From: Myxocyprinus asiaticus
Taxonomy: Eukaryota > Chordata > Actinopteri > Cypriniformes > Catostomidae
Reading direction: 5' to 3'
Length of the DNA: 64,000 nucleotides
Assembly (NCBI RefSeq): GCF_019703515.2
Contig: NC_059362.1
Span: forward strand, 28,994,326 to 29,058,325
Shown: positions 53,340 to 64,000 of the stretch, piece after piece
Position numbering within the stretch: position 1 is the first letter of the stretch
Layout of the letters: each line of letters begins with the position of its first letter
Notes under the pieces: model-generated
What the model was told of the DNA's origin: nothing
Database searches by the model: none
Seen by the model: only the letters and a program-made list of their open reading frames with translations
Made by a program: the position numbers and the translations under genes

Positions 53340-54668
53340 ATCCAATGAATGAAGAATGGAATAAATGTGGAATAAATAATTATTGCTATTAAATAAATAG
53401 TACATGTATAGTATGTTGGTAATATCCCTACAAATAAAACTCCTAAATAGGTTCTGTACAGTATTTGCTGAAATGTCTTACAGTAATTCACTGTCAAACT
53501 TGCGGACAAAATTTGCATATGCTCACATTCTCAAATATTTCAACACCTCTTAGAATCATATTGGAGCTTTCAGGAAAGTGAGTGCTTTACAAAAGGAGAC
53601 CGTGGGAGTGACACAGAGCTTAAACATGTTTTAAACACTCTCTTAAGACATGAGAATGAAGCAAACACACTCTTCTAAAAGTTACACATTTATGAATATC
53701 TGCCAAGCTTAATAATGATAAATTGTAAAGAAACCCCCTGCCATGCTGAGCAGTGTTGTCTCCCTTGTGGTTTTCCCCTGTCAAGCTATCTTTTTCTCTT
53801 ATCCTTCCTACCCTTTCTGTCAGGAAACGATGAATTGTGGGGAGGGGTAAAATGAATAACTCGTGAGAAAACATTTTTTAATCATTTGTGCTGTCACGAT
53901 AGGTTTTCAACAAACAATTGTTGTTTTTTTTTGGATGGTGTGTGTTGTCTACACAACAATGGCCCAATGAATTGTGGTGAATATATTCAGGACTTCACAG
54001 AAGATATAGCATTTCCCCCCCAAAGGCATGTATCCTTCAACATGTCGATTCTTGGGGCTGCCAAGCTTTCATCAAGTTTATTAAAGACATTTTGATGAAA
54101 AAAGTGGTTCCACCTTTTGAGAGCTAGAGCACAGCTGGAGCATTGTGTCAGTCCATAAGGGGTCTTCCTGAAGATTTAATCCAAAATAGGCATTCGGATC
54201 AGTGGATAAGCCCACCACACTATGTTCTCATGCTTGCCATCTGCATTCTATGAAAGACTTTGCTTTTGTAAATTACAAGGCAACAGGTTTATGTATACAA
54301 TTCCAACCAAGGATGCAGTGGTTTTTGTCTGCCACAAATAGAGAACAGAAAAGCATATTTGTCCTCAGTAAGTGCAATATTATGACCAAAAATATTTCAC
54401 TGACTGCAGGTCCTGTTTCTCTAATGACCCTTATTAATGACACTTTAAGTCAGTTCACTCTGCGATCATCTTGGTAATGCCCCTGGGCAGCAATGTTCTA
54501 GGCATACAGCTCCTATCTACTTGAATGGAGAAAGACTTGACCTGTTTGTCAAGTTTATTAAAAAAATATTTCAAATCAACAGTCAAATTGATACTAACAA
54601 TGGTATCATAATTATTTATGTTCTTTAGCTCAAATTCACTGTAAAAAAAATTTTTCAGGCTAGTCCAA
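53340..54668. other. Intergenic, nothing recognised
   Basis: No gene or RNA signal. Confidence 0.55.
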
Positions 54669-55320
54669 TTAAAGGGATATTTCACCCAAAAATGAAAATT
54701 CCTCATTAAAAAAATTAAAAAGTCATAATTTACTCACCCTTTTGTCCCAAACCCAAATGACTTTCTTTCTTTCGTGAAACACAAAAGGAGATGTTATGCA
54801 GAATGACCAGACCAGTCACCATTCACTTACATTGTATGGAAAAAAAGATGCAATGAAAGTCAAAAATCAAATCAAATCACTTTATTGTCACACAGCCATA
54901 TACACAAGTGCAATGGTGTGTGAAATTCTTGGGTGCAGTTCCGATCAACATAGCAGTCGTGACAGTGATGAGACAGTACCAATTTACAATAACATCAAAT
55001 TAACACAACACAATTTAAACATCTGTTATACACATAATTACACTCAACAGTATACAAATAATAACATACACTGTACAGTATACAATACGCACTATATAGA
55101 TACACATTATTCAATAAAAATAAAAAATAAAAATATATATAAAAAAGTATATATATAATGTACAGTATTGTACTGTATTGACATTCAGGCTGTCGGTTGA
55201 TAGTCAGTTGTTAAGAGAGAACATAATATAATAATAATAATATCATTTATGACAGTCCGGTGTGAGATATAAGAGTAAGGGTAATAAAATGCAGTGCTGA
55301 TGTATTTTGATCGTGGGAGA

Positions 55321-56874
55321 TCAAGAGTTCAGAAGTCTGATTGCTTGGGGGAAGAAGCTATCATGGAGTCGGCTGGTGCGGGTCCTGATGCTGCGATACC
55401 GCCTACCTGATGGTAGCAGTGAGAACAGCCCATGGCTCGGGTGGCTGGAGTCTCTGATGATCCTCCGAGCTTTTTTCACACACCGCCTTGTATATATTTC
55501 CTGGAGGGAGGGAAGCTCACCTCCGATGATGTGTCTGGCAGTTCGCACCACCCTTTGCAGTGCTTTGCGGTTGTGGGCGGTGCTATTGCCGTACCAGGTG
55601 GAGATACAGCCAGTCAGGATGCTCTCCACAGTGCAGGTGTAGAACCGTGTGAGGATGTGGCGGTTCATTCCAAACTTCCTCAGCCGTCTCAGGAAGAAGA
55701 GGCGCTGATGAGCCTTCTTCACAACGACTTCAGTGTGGATGGACCATGTGAGTTCCTCAGTGATGTGGACACCCAGGAACTTGAAGCTGCTGACTCTCTC
55801 CACTGGTGCTCCATTGATGGTGATGGGACTGTGTTCTCTGTCTTTTCTTCTGAAGTCCACCACAAGCTCCTTTGTCTTACTGACGTTGAGGGAGAGGTTG
55901 TGCTCCTGACACCAGTGTGTCAGAGTGTGTACCTCCTCTCTGTAGGCTGTTTCATCATTGTCAGTGATCAGGCCTACCACCGTCGTGTCATCAGCAAACT
56001 TAATGATGGCATTGGAGCTATGTGTTGCCACACAGTCATGTGTGTACAAGGAATACAGTAGTGGGCTGAGAACACAGCCCTGCGAGGCTCCAGTGTTGAG
56101 GGTCAGTGATGAGGAGATGTTGCTGCCTATTCTAACCACCTGGCGTCTGCTTGACAGGAAGTCCAGGATCCAGCTGCACAGCGAGCTGTTTAAGCCCAGA
56201 GCCCGGAGTTTCTCATCTAGCTTGGAGGGCACTATGGTGTTGAATGCTGAGCTGTAGTCTACAAACAGCATTCTCACATAAGTGTTCTTTTTTTCCAGGT
56301 GGGAGAGAGCAGTGTGTATTGTAGATGCAATGGCATCATCAGTGGAGCGGTTGTTGCGGTATGCAAACTGTAGCGGGTCAAGAGAGAGTGGCAATACAGA
56401 GCAGATGTAATCTCTGATTAGTCTCTCAAAACATTTGCTGATGATGGGGGTCAGAGCAACAGGACGCCAGTCATTTAAACAAGTTATTTTTGATTGTTTT
56501 GGAACAGGCACAATGGTGGATGTTTTAAAGCATGTGGGGACTACAGACAAAGAGAGGGAAAGGTTGAAAATGTCCGTAAAAACACCAGCCAGCTGGTTCG
56601 TGCACGCTCTGATGACGCGGCTCGGAATGCCGTCTGGGCCAGCGGCTTTGTGGATATTCACCTGTCGGAAGGATCGGGTTACATCCGCTACAGAAACGGA
56701 GAGTGAACTAACCTCTGTAGCTTCAGCCGCGAGAGCTCTCTCCGCGAGGGCGGTGTTATTTCCCTCGAAACGAGCATAAAAAGTATTTAGCTCATCCGGT
56801 AGAGAGGCAGCGGTGTTCATGGCGGAGTTTTTATTCCCTTTAAAGTCCGTGATGATGTTAATTCCCTGCCACAT
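55321..56874 (-). CDS. LINE reverse transcriptase (open 517-codon frame)
   Basis: Open frame with [58 protein letters not shown] (motif A), [14 protein letters not shown] and [10 protein letters not shown] (catalytic Asp pair), [31 protein letters not shown], then the C-terminal region ending [12 protein letters not shown]. All RT blocks are in order and unbroken. It would copy LINE RNA at the nicked target. The frame lacks its upstream endonuclease part because of a shift near 56950; the first ATG here is probably internal to a longer ORF. Confidence 0.9.
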   Translation of the reverse strand: MWQGINIITDFKGNKNSAMNTAASLPDELNTFYARFEGNNTALAERALAAEATEVSSLSVSVADVTRSFRQVNIHKAAGPDGIPSRVIRACTNQLAGVFTDIFNLSLSLSVVPTCFKTSTIVPVPKQSKITCLNDWRPVALTPIISKCFERLIRDYICSVLPLSLDPLQFAYRNNRSTDDAIASTIHTALSHLEKKNTYVRMLFVDYSSAFNTIVPSKLDEKLRALGLNSSLCSWILDFLSSRRQVVRIGSNISSSLTLNTGASQGCVLSPLLYSLYTHDCVATHSSNAIIKFADDTTVVGLITDNDETAYREEVHTLTHWCQEHNLSLNVSKTKELVVDFRRKDREHSPITINGAPVERVSSFKFLGVHITEELTWSIHTEVVVKKAHQRLFFLRRLRKFGMNRHILTRFYTCTVESILTGCISTWYGNSTAHNRKALQRVVRTARHIIGGELPSLQEIYTRRCVKKARRIIRDSSHPSHGLFSLLPSGRRYRSIRTRTSRLHDSFFPQAIRLLNS

Positions 56875-56939
56875 GCTTCTAGAGTTGGTGGTGTTAAACT
56901 GTCCTTCAATCTTACTCCTGTACTGGCGTTTTGCGGTTC

Positions 56940-58256
56940 TGTTTTTCGGAGGGCATAACTGGCTTGTTTATGCTCCTCCACGTTCCCGGAATTAAAAGCG
57001 GAGGTCCGCACATAAAGTGCCACGCGAACATCGCTATTGATCCATGGTTTCTGATTCGGATAGATTCGTACAGTTCTGGTCGGAACGACGTCCTCTACGC
57101 ACGTTCTGATGAAACACATTACGCTATCAGTGTAAAGCTCGATGTCGTCATCAGAGGCGGACCGGAACATCTCCCAGTCCGTGTGATCAAAACAGTCTTG
57201 TAGCGTAGAATCTGATTGGTCTGACCAGCACTGGATCGTTCTGAGGGTGGGTGCTTCCTGTTTCAATTTCTGCCTGTAAGCGGGCAGAAGCAGAATGGAA
57301 GAGTGGTCCGATTTGCCAAATGGTGGTCGGGGGAGGGATTTGTAGCCATCCCGGAACGGAGAGTAGCAATGGTCCAAAACCCGGTCCCCTCGTGTGTTGA
57401 AACTAATGTGCTGGTGATATTTTGGTGCGACTGATTTTAAACTGGCTTTATTAAAGTCCCCGGTCACAATGAACGCGGCCTCAGGGTGCGCAGTTTCCTG
57501 CTCACTTATAATCCCATACAGTTCCTTGAGTGCCCGGTCTGTGTCGGCTTGTGGGGGAATGTACACAGCAGTGATAATGACCGCTGTGAATTCCCTCGGT
57601 AGCCAGAATGGTCGACACAGAAGCATAAGAAATTCCAGATCAGGAGAGCAGAAAGACTTGATAGAATGTACGTTCCTCTGATCACACCAGGATTTGTTGA
57701 TCATAAAACATACACCACCACCTCTGCTTTTACCTGAGAGGTCTTTCGCTCTGTCCGCTCGGTGCACGGAGAACCCCACGGGTTCAATGGCTGAGTCTGG
57801 AATCTCCGCAGACATCCAAGTTTCTGTTAGGCAGATAATGCAGCAGTCCCTTGTATCTTGTTGGAAAGAGACCCGCGCTTTCAGCTCGCAGAGCTTGTTA
57901 TCCAGAGACTGAACATTTGCCAGTAGAATAGTGGGTAGCGGGGGTCGATTTGCGCGGCGTCTTACTCTGATGAGAACGCCGGCTCTGTTTCCCCTTTTCC
58001 TCCTTCGTTTCTGCGGCCGTGCTGCCCAGACAAAGGGCTCCGCTTGCGTGTTTGTAAACAGCGGGTCGGCATTGAGGAATGTGAAGTCCGGTTTACGGTG
58101 TGAGATTGCTGAACCAATATCCAAAAGTGTTTGTCTGTCGTAGACAATAAGGCAGACAACATCCAAGACAAAAAACATAAGAATTGTTAACAAAACAAAC
58201 AAAACATTACTATGTTGTGTCGGAGCTCGCAACGCAGCAGCCATACTCGGCGCCAT
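56940..58256 (-). CDS. LINE endonuclease, frameshifted before RT
   Basis: Starts MAPSMAAALRAPT, with a hydrophobic stretch (LFVLLTILMFFVLDVVCLIV) and then ANVQSLDNKLCELKA, CLTETWMSAEIPDSA, RGGGVCFMINKSW, VTGDFNKASL, DHCYSPF and GKSDHSSILLLP: the endonuclease motifs in order, including GDFN and SDH. The frame is sound to about 56950 (YALRKT); past this an out-of-frame tail runs to 56817. A one-base indel there is the likely cause. Confidence 0.88.
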
Positions 58257-58636
58257 CTTGAGTCCACAATATGAATGATGACTGAGCCATAATGTCTAAC
58301 AACTCCTCTTGGGTTCATGGAAGAAAGTCATACAGGTTTGGAACAACATGAGGGTGAGTAAATGATGACAGAATTTTAATTTTGGGTGAATTATCTCATT
58401 AATGTGCATGTATGTTCTAGAGTGAGCAAAGTCTATCAAAAAGGTGATTTAATAGTTTAACTGCGAAACAGAATTTCTATTTCTACAATCGCCATATTGA
58501 GCGCCTTCATTTCTCTCTTTAATTTTCCAAGTGGTTCTTCTCCTCTTACTTATAGGCTGATGTCTAATACAATGTACTTATTGTGTAACTACATGTAGTT
58601 CTGCAAAAGATTTACATTTGCTGCTACTGAGGCTGA

Positions 58637-58755
58637 GGTATGGTTACGGTTTAGATTAGGGTTTAGGATAAGGGTTAGTTTAGGGTAGGGTTAGGGTTAA
58701 GGATTAGGTTTAGGGTAAGGGTTGGGGTAGGGTTAGGTTTAGGATTAAAGGTAAG
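58637..58755. repeat. Degenerate telomere-like (TTAGGG) repeats
   Basis: Many TTAGGG, TTTAGGG and GGGTTAG words in the same orientation, interspersed with variants. Interstitial and decayed. Confidence 0.8.
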
Positions 58756-58825
58756 GTTAACAGTGTAACTACAGACGTAATTAAATGCAGGTACTTCAAA
58801 TGTAAGTACAATGCAACAACACATA

Positions 58826-59365
58826 CACTACCGTTCAAAAGTTTGGGGTCACTTGCCTGAAATGTTTCTCATGATCTTAAAAACTTTTGATCTGAAAGCG
58901 TATGCTTAAATGTTTGAAATTAGTTTTGTAGACAAAACTGTAATTGTGCCAACATATTAATATATTTAATTACAAAACTAAAATTTTATTTAAAAAAAAA
59001 AAGTTTTTGAAATGGATGACTTGGACCGAATAATTAAGAAAAGCAGCCACTAATTGCCCAACATATAGATGGGAACTCCTTGAATACTGATTAAAAAGCA
59101 TCCCAGGGTGATACCTCAAGAAGTTGGTTGAGAAAATGCCAAGAGTACATTTCTGCAAAATCTCAGCAAAGTGTGGCCACTTTGAAGATGCTAAAATATA
59201 ACATAGTTTGATTTATTTTGGATTTTTTTAGTCATCACATAATTCCCATAGTTCCATTTATGTTATTCCATAGTTGTGATGACTTTACTATTATTCTAAA
59301 ATGTGAAAAAAAAATAAAAATAAATAAAGAATGAGTAAGTGACCCTAAACTTTTGAACGGTAGTG
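58826..59365. mobile_element. Tc1/mariner-type MITE
   Basis: Ends CACTACCGTTCAAAAGTTT and its inverted match AACTTTTGAACGGTAGTG, flanked by TA (58824-58825 and 59366-59367). No transposase in the 540-bp interior. Confidence 0.88.
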
Positions 59366-59570
59366 TATGTACATAATAAACTGTATCAAATGCTTTATAC
59401 CTGCAAGTACATAGTAGTTAAAGACACCTAATATAATGCTGGTCCGTAAATGGCATATAATATACATTACAAGCATAATAATCCAGATAATTGAAATGCA
59501 TTACATTATTGTGCCAGACGAGCAAAGCATTAAAAATACAATACAAAAAGTGGGCTTAGAAGGTAATATA

Positions 59571-60107
59571 CACTCTCCGAGCACTTTATTGGGAACACCT
59601 GTACATCTACTTATTCATGTGATTATCTAATCAGCCAATCATGTGGCAGCAGTGCAATGCATTGAATCATGCAGATATGGGTCAGGAGCTTCACTTAATG
59701 TTCACATCAATCATCAGAATGGGGAAAAAATTGTATCTCAGTGATTTCGACCGTGGCATGAATTTTGGTGCCAGATGGGCTGGTTTGAGTATTTCTGTAA
59801 CTGCTGATCTCCTGGGAACAGTCTCAAGTTTACTCAGAATGGTGCCAAAAACATCCAGTGAATGGCAGTTCTGCAGATGGAAATGCCTTATTGATGAGAG
59901 AGGTCAACGGAGAATGGCCAGAATGGTTTGAGCTGACAGAAAGGCTACGGTAACTCAGATAACCACTCAGTACAATTGTAGTGAGAAGAATAGCATCTCA
60001 GAATGAACATCACGTCAAACCTTGAGACGGATGGGCTACAACAGAAGAAGATTACGTCATGCAATTTAATAGGACCATAGTGTTCCTAATAAAGTGCTCA
60101 GTGAGTG
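59571..60107 (+). mobile_element. Tc1-derived non-autonomous element, copy 3
   Basis: Ends CACTCTCCGAGCACTTTATT and AATAAAGTGCTCAGTGAGTG, flanked by TA. The interior frame keeps GKKLYLSDFDRGMNFGARWA and LIDERGQRRMARMV, the Tc1 transposase DNA-binding domain. It is the longest of the three copies' readable remnants. Confidence 0.88.
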
Positions 60108-60109
60108 TA

Positions 60110-61683
60110 TACTGTATATTTCTATATCACTGAGCATAAGACTGTCATTGGCCTACAGTCCACAGCAATCTATTTTGCAATTGAATTCTTCAATCTATTC
60201 TTCAAGATAGATTTATTATAAGGGCTTGTCTAAGGAGGCGTCAATGTACACCTGCATCAGTCGGACACTTCTGAGGCATCTCACTTTGTTTGCTTCGCTT
60301 CATAAACACCGCGTTTTTAGGTCGCTGTGTCAAGTTAAATGTAGTTTGAAAAATCTCGAGATCCATGCATTCGGAATTGCATCCAGCTGTGTTTGAAACA
60401 CACAATGCATTCTCATCTTGTACTGTTGCTAGTGTCAAGTAAGCCTGTGTGTGGTTTGTTCTCTTTACAGCTGCACATTGCATATGCTGCTGAGTTTTGC
60501 TTACTGCCCTGTGCTGAAAACAGGTGATGGCAGGAATCCTAGCAAAAACAGAATATTCCCCTAATGTTAGCATATGTTTACCATTTGGGTATTTTGTTGG
60601 AACCAATTCCTAACTTCCAGAAGAGTTTTTTTTTTGTGTGTGTGTGTGTGTGACAACCTAATAAGTACTTATACAGAATGTTAGCTAATAGTTATTTTTA
60701 GGTTTTATTTTATAACCAATGTCTAACGTTCCCGGAATGTTTTGGGAACCAAAAATTGTTAGCTGGGATATTTCTTTTTAAGGTCCAGGGACATGATTAA
60801 TTGCATTTATTTTTTAACGCTCTATTTTTAATATATAATTAAAGGTGCTCTCAGTGAGTTTTTGTTCACGTTGTCTTGGACTTTTACTGACACTTAGGGA
60901 CATGGATGCAGCATCATTCAAACTCAATAGTTTTCAGTTACAGATGCCATTGTAGAAATTCACTATTCACAGCCAGACAGGATTAATTAAATCCCTTAGT
61001 GAAAGTGTCCAATAACAGGGTGGTTACTAAGATAAAGCTAGCAGTATTCGGCTGGTCATGTGATCATAACATGGCAGCCCCGTGATGGGACCCTCTCCAT
61101 GTAGAATAAGACAGCTTTTATAAGGTTACTGATATGACTGAAGTCTTCATCTCATGAGAGAGGTCATGATTTTTGAATTTTGGTTTCAAAATTACAATTA
61201 ATTTCTTTTGAAGTAAACAATTTTAACTGAGGGAAAAATTACTGGTCCTCATTCATGAAAATGTCATAAATATATGGAAGGATTGGGAGTAATTTCCGCA
61301 TAAAATGGAGTTTCCCGAAAACTTTCTGCCGAATTCACGAACACTTCGTATTCCCCAGGTTTGTTAGTACAACTTGTTTATGTTAGTGAATTCCAAACAT
61401 TTGTAAATAGAGCACGTGCACGTTGATTCACAATTATCATAATTCACACCAGTCAATTAAAATAGGAAGCTTTTAACATATATGCGGACATTAATAAAAA
61501 ATTTTTTTTTTAATGGAGTGCATTCACATTGTAAAATATCGATTTAGCAAACACTCGGATCTTAAAAGAAAGTGAGGAACTTACAGTCATCAGAGGTTCT
61601 TTTGTGAATTTAACAGTCCAGGAGGCCAATCAAATTGGTGTGACATGAAGCTTTAGTGTAAAAAATGCTCAGTTCATGCCGAC
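60110..61683. other. Intergenic, nothing recognised
   Basis: A short (GT)n at about 60636-60652. A stretch near 60730-60770 (GTTCCCGGAATG, GGGAACCAAAAATTGTTAGC) resembles a common fish repeat. No gene. Confidence 0.55.
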
Positions 61684-64000
61684 AAGAGGATGTCCACCAC
61701 CATTAACCTTCTCTGGTTCAGTTGAGTGCATCACCAGCATCATTGGAGAAACTTCTCGAGTAAATCCAAGTCTGTACAGACAATCTTCAAAGAAATTGAT
61801 AGAATGCCTGAATAAGGTCTTTGACCGAAACGCTGTTGTCATTCCTCCATCAGACTCTCAGCCTCATTCCACTCTCCACTCCCTCTCACCAGAGTTCGAT
61901 TCGCACACACCTAGACACAATCAACTAGGCAATCACAGTCTCTATATATACTCACCTTGTTCTTACCTTCAGTGTCTAGTCTCAACAAGGACTGCTGAGA
62001 CTGCTCTGCTCTCCTGCAGTGTTCTGTCTTTTTCCAAAGATTATCCACTCAATATCCTCGTCGAGTGCGATTTATATATCTCTAAGTGTTTGTTATTTCC
62101 ACAGCTCTGATCTGCTACACCATTGCATTGTTTATTATCCATCTTGCAATCTCTTCAGTAAAAGTCCTAGCATTAGTTTCATCTTCATCGATGTGTATCT
62201 TCACAAAGTTTGATCTAAGGAGTGCAAATAATCTCATTTGTATCCGAGAGGGAGACGAGTGGAAGATTGCCTTCATCACCCATTCAGGCCACTATTAATA
62301 TCGGGTGATGACGGATGGGCTGGCCAATGCCCCTTCGGTCTTCCAAGGTTTCATGAATGAGATCTACCTCCACCGATTTGTCATTATCTACATCAATGAT
62401 ATTCTTATATCTTCCAATCTAGCAGATCACTCCCACCATGTGAAATTGGTCCTTCAACATCTCCGTGAACATTAACTATTCCTCAAGGTGGAGAAATGCT
62501 CATTCCATCAACTTTTAGTTCAATTCCTGGGTTATATCATTGGTCCCGAAGTTGTGCAGATGGATCCTGGGAAGTATCAAGCCTTCCAATCCTGGCCACA
62601 ACCCACCACCTTGAAAGAGCTACAGCACTTCCTAGGATTCTCAAACTTCTACTGCCATTTCATCCGGAATTTCAACTTCATCGTTGCTCCCTTAACTTCC
62701 CTCTTCAAAACCAGCCTAAAACCCTTCCTTGGTCACAAGAAGCCTCCAAAGCCTTCCAACAGCTAAAAGAGGCATTTACAACTGCACCCATTCTCCAGCA
62801 TCCAAATCCCAAACTTCCCTTCATCGTTGAAGTCAATGCCTCCACCACCGGTGTCGGTGCCGAGTTGTCTCAACGGCAGGTTACTCCCAACAAACTACAC
62901 ACTTGCACTTTCTTCTCAAGGAAGTTGTCAGCCGCTGAACAAAACTATGATGTCTGCAACCGAGAGTCACTGGCCATCAAGCTGGTGCTAGAGGAGTGGT
63001 GTCACTGGCTCGAGGGCGCCCGACATCCATTCCAAGTCATCACTGATCACTGAAACGTAGAATATATTCGTTACGCCAAGCGGTTGAACCCTCGCCAGGC
63101 CCAGCGGGCTTTATTTTTTACCCAATTCTCCTTCACTGTCACTGGATTAAAAAATACCAAGGCAGATGCACTCTCACAGCTCTTTGCTCCTGAATCTTCC
63201 ATCGTCACCCCTGAACCAATCCTCCCTCCTTCCGTGATCATCAGTCCCATCCGTGGATCTTAGATGAACAAATAGCCCAAGCCACCACCACTGATCCTGT
63301 TCCCACCGAATGCCCACCAGGGTGCACATTCGTGCCAACGATCCTGCGTAACCAGCTCCTGGACTCTCTTCACTCCTTTCTGGGATCGGGGTACTGGTGG
63401 CCTCACATGCCTCGAGACATGCAACGCTTGGTTTGCGCCTTTCCAGATTCCGCTATGGTGAAGGTTCCTCATCGCCTCCCAGCCAGCAAACTCCTTCCAC
63501 TTCCAGTTCCCCAGCGCCCATAGTCCCACCTAGGTGTGGACTTCATCACTGATCTGCCTCTCTCCAATGGTCATATGTGCATTTTTGTCACAGTTGATTG
63601 TTTCTCAAGAGCCTGCCACCTGGTCCCTTTGAAAGGGTTACCCACAGCGTTTGAGACTGCTGAGAGCCTGTTCCATCACATCTTCCAGAACATCGGCCTC
63701 CCGGAAGATACAGTATCTGATCGCGGGCCCCAATTCATCTCAAAGGTATGGAAGGCTTTCTTTGGACTCTAGGCATATCCATCAGTCTCTCATCTGGTTA
63801 CCATTCCCAGTTAAATGGGCAAAAGGAGCGTAAGATTCAGGAGATCGGCTGCTTCCTGAGAACTTACTGCCACCTCCATCAACATGACTGGAACCATTAC
63901 TTGTCTTTGGCCAAATATGCCCAGAAATCACTCCAGCAGCCATCTACAGGTTTAACTATATTCCAGTGTGCCCTGGGATTCCAACCTCCCTTATTCCCCT
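61684..64000 (+). mobile_element. Second Ty3/gypsy element, broken, runs off the window
   Basis: About 61850-62205 resembles LTR/leader sequence by composition (ACACCTAGACACAATCAACT, TATATATACTCACC) but I cannot define its ends. From about 62206 the text is RT, so gag, protease and the RT start are deleted. RNase H and integrase follow to the window end. Confidence 0.75.
62206..64000 (+). pseudogene. gypsy pol remnant: RT, RNase H, integrase
   Basis: Starts in mid-RT ([18 protein letters not shown]), with the catalytic box changed to YINDIL (about 62389; YxDD expected). RNase H has [20 protein letters not shown] and TDH followed by a stop (63051). Integrase: its zinc-binding region is shortened (LHSFLGSGYWWPHM at about 63370), then the core with VDFITDLP (first Asp), SDRGPQF (second Asp, about 63720) and [10 protein letters not shown] (Glu, about 63825). 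Stops at 62296, 62473, 63051, 63522 and 63770. Non-functional. Confidence 0.85.

Larger units (their letters stand above)
54871..58258 (-). mobile_element. Nearly complete Rex1-like LINE
   Basis: 3.39 kb from the 5' start (AAGATGGCGCCGAG) to a 3' UTR that ends GACAATAAAGTGATTTGATT with a short GATTT repeat. The coding region is almost continuous, with one frame change between endonuclease and RT. It is the least decayed LINE in the window. Placement in the CR1/Jockey (Rex1) group is by RT motifs and the tail, not by a tree. Confidence 0.9.
54673..58398. mobile_element. Cyprinid TTAA-MITE, split by a LINE
   Basis: Left half 54673-54870 begins AGGGATATTTCACCCAAAAA; right half 58259-58398 ends TTTTGGGTGAATTATCTCAT, an inverted match. 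TTAA flanks both ends (54669-54672 and 58399-58402). The sequence between is the Rex1-like LINE. Confidence 0.85.

Noticed and set aside
55432..56257. 209-codon and 99-codon plus-strand ORFs
   Set aside because: They are antisense shadows of the LINE reverse transcriptase, which carries the real motifs.

Overview
The window looks like nuclear DNA of a bony fish, most likely a cyprinid-type teleost. The reasons are one vertebrate multi-exon gene with GT/AG introns, AT-rich intergenic DNA full of microsatellites, and a transposon load typical of such genomes: Sleeping Beauty-type and other Tc1 elements, hAT and TTAA MITEs, L1, L2 and Rex1-like LINEs, and Ty3/gypsy elements. I see no bacterial, CRISPR or operon-like features.

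The only host gene I can support is a complete thrombospondin-1 (thbs1) on the minus strand. Its coding exons run from 43472 down to 35020. I traced 22 coding exons whose reading phases join exactly, giving 3,516 nt and 1,171 residues. Domain order is signal peptide, N-terminal laminin-G-like domain, cysteine-containing hinge, VWC domain, three type-1 repeats, three EGF-like modules, type-3 calcium-binding repeats and the C-terminal lectin-like domain. The KRFK, RGD and RFYVVM motifs are kept. A CCAAT box and a TATA-like element lie upstream. A long 3' UTR probably ends near 33,128.

Left flank (1-32,700) is mostly layered transposons. In order: an L1-like LINE 3' end (1-1797); small MITEs; a hAT MITE (5245-6081) placed exactly at the end of a Sleeping Beauty-like Tc1 (6086-7731) that itself holds a SINE; an L2-type LINE (about 19.5 kb down to 9.5 kb, minus strand) split by an L1 (11342-17920) that is itself split by a Tc1 fragment; a run of Tc1-like elements (20999-25020), one holding a Rex1-like LINE; and a Ty3/gypsy element (25720-29020) with a 5-bp target duplication and a deleted integrase. 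29-33 kb is plain intergenic DNA with MITE fragments.

Right flank (43.9-64 kb): a long fold-back element just upstream of thbs1 (about 44.5-45.2 kb), a three-copy 200-bp repeat (46.5-47.1 kb), a gypsy LTR fragment between direct repeats (48.6-49.4 kb), a Tc1 fragment interrupted by a TTAA MITE (52.0-53.2 kb), a nearly complete Rex1-like LINE inside another TTAA MITE (54.7-58.4 kb), degenerate telomere-like repeats, two Tc1-type MITEs, and a second broken gypsy element running off the window end. I found no new gene system. What is unusual is the readable order of nested insertions.
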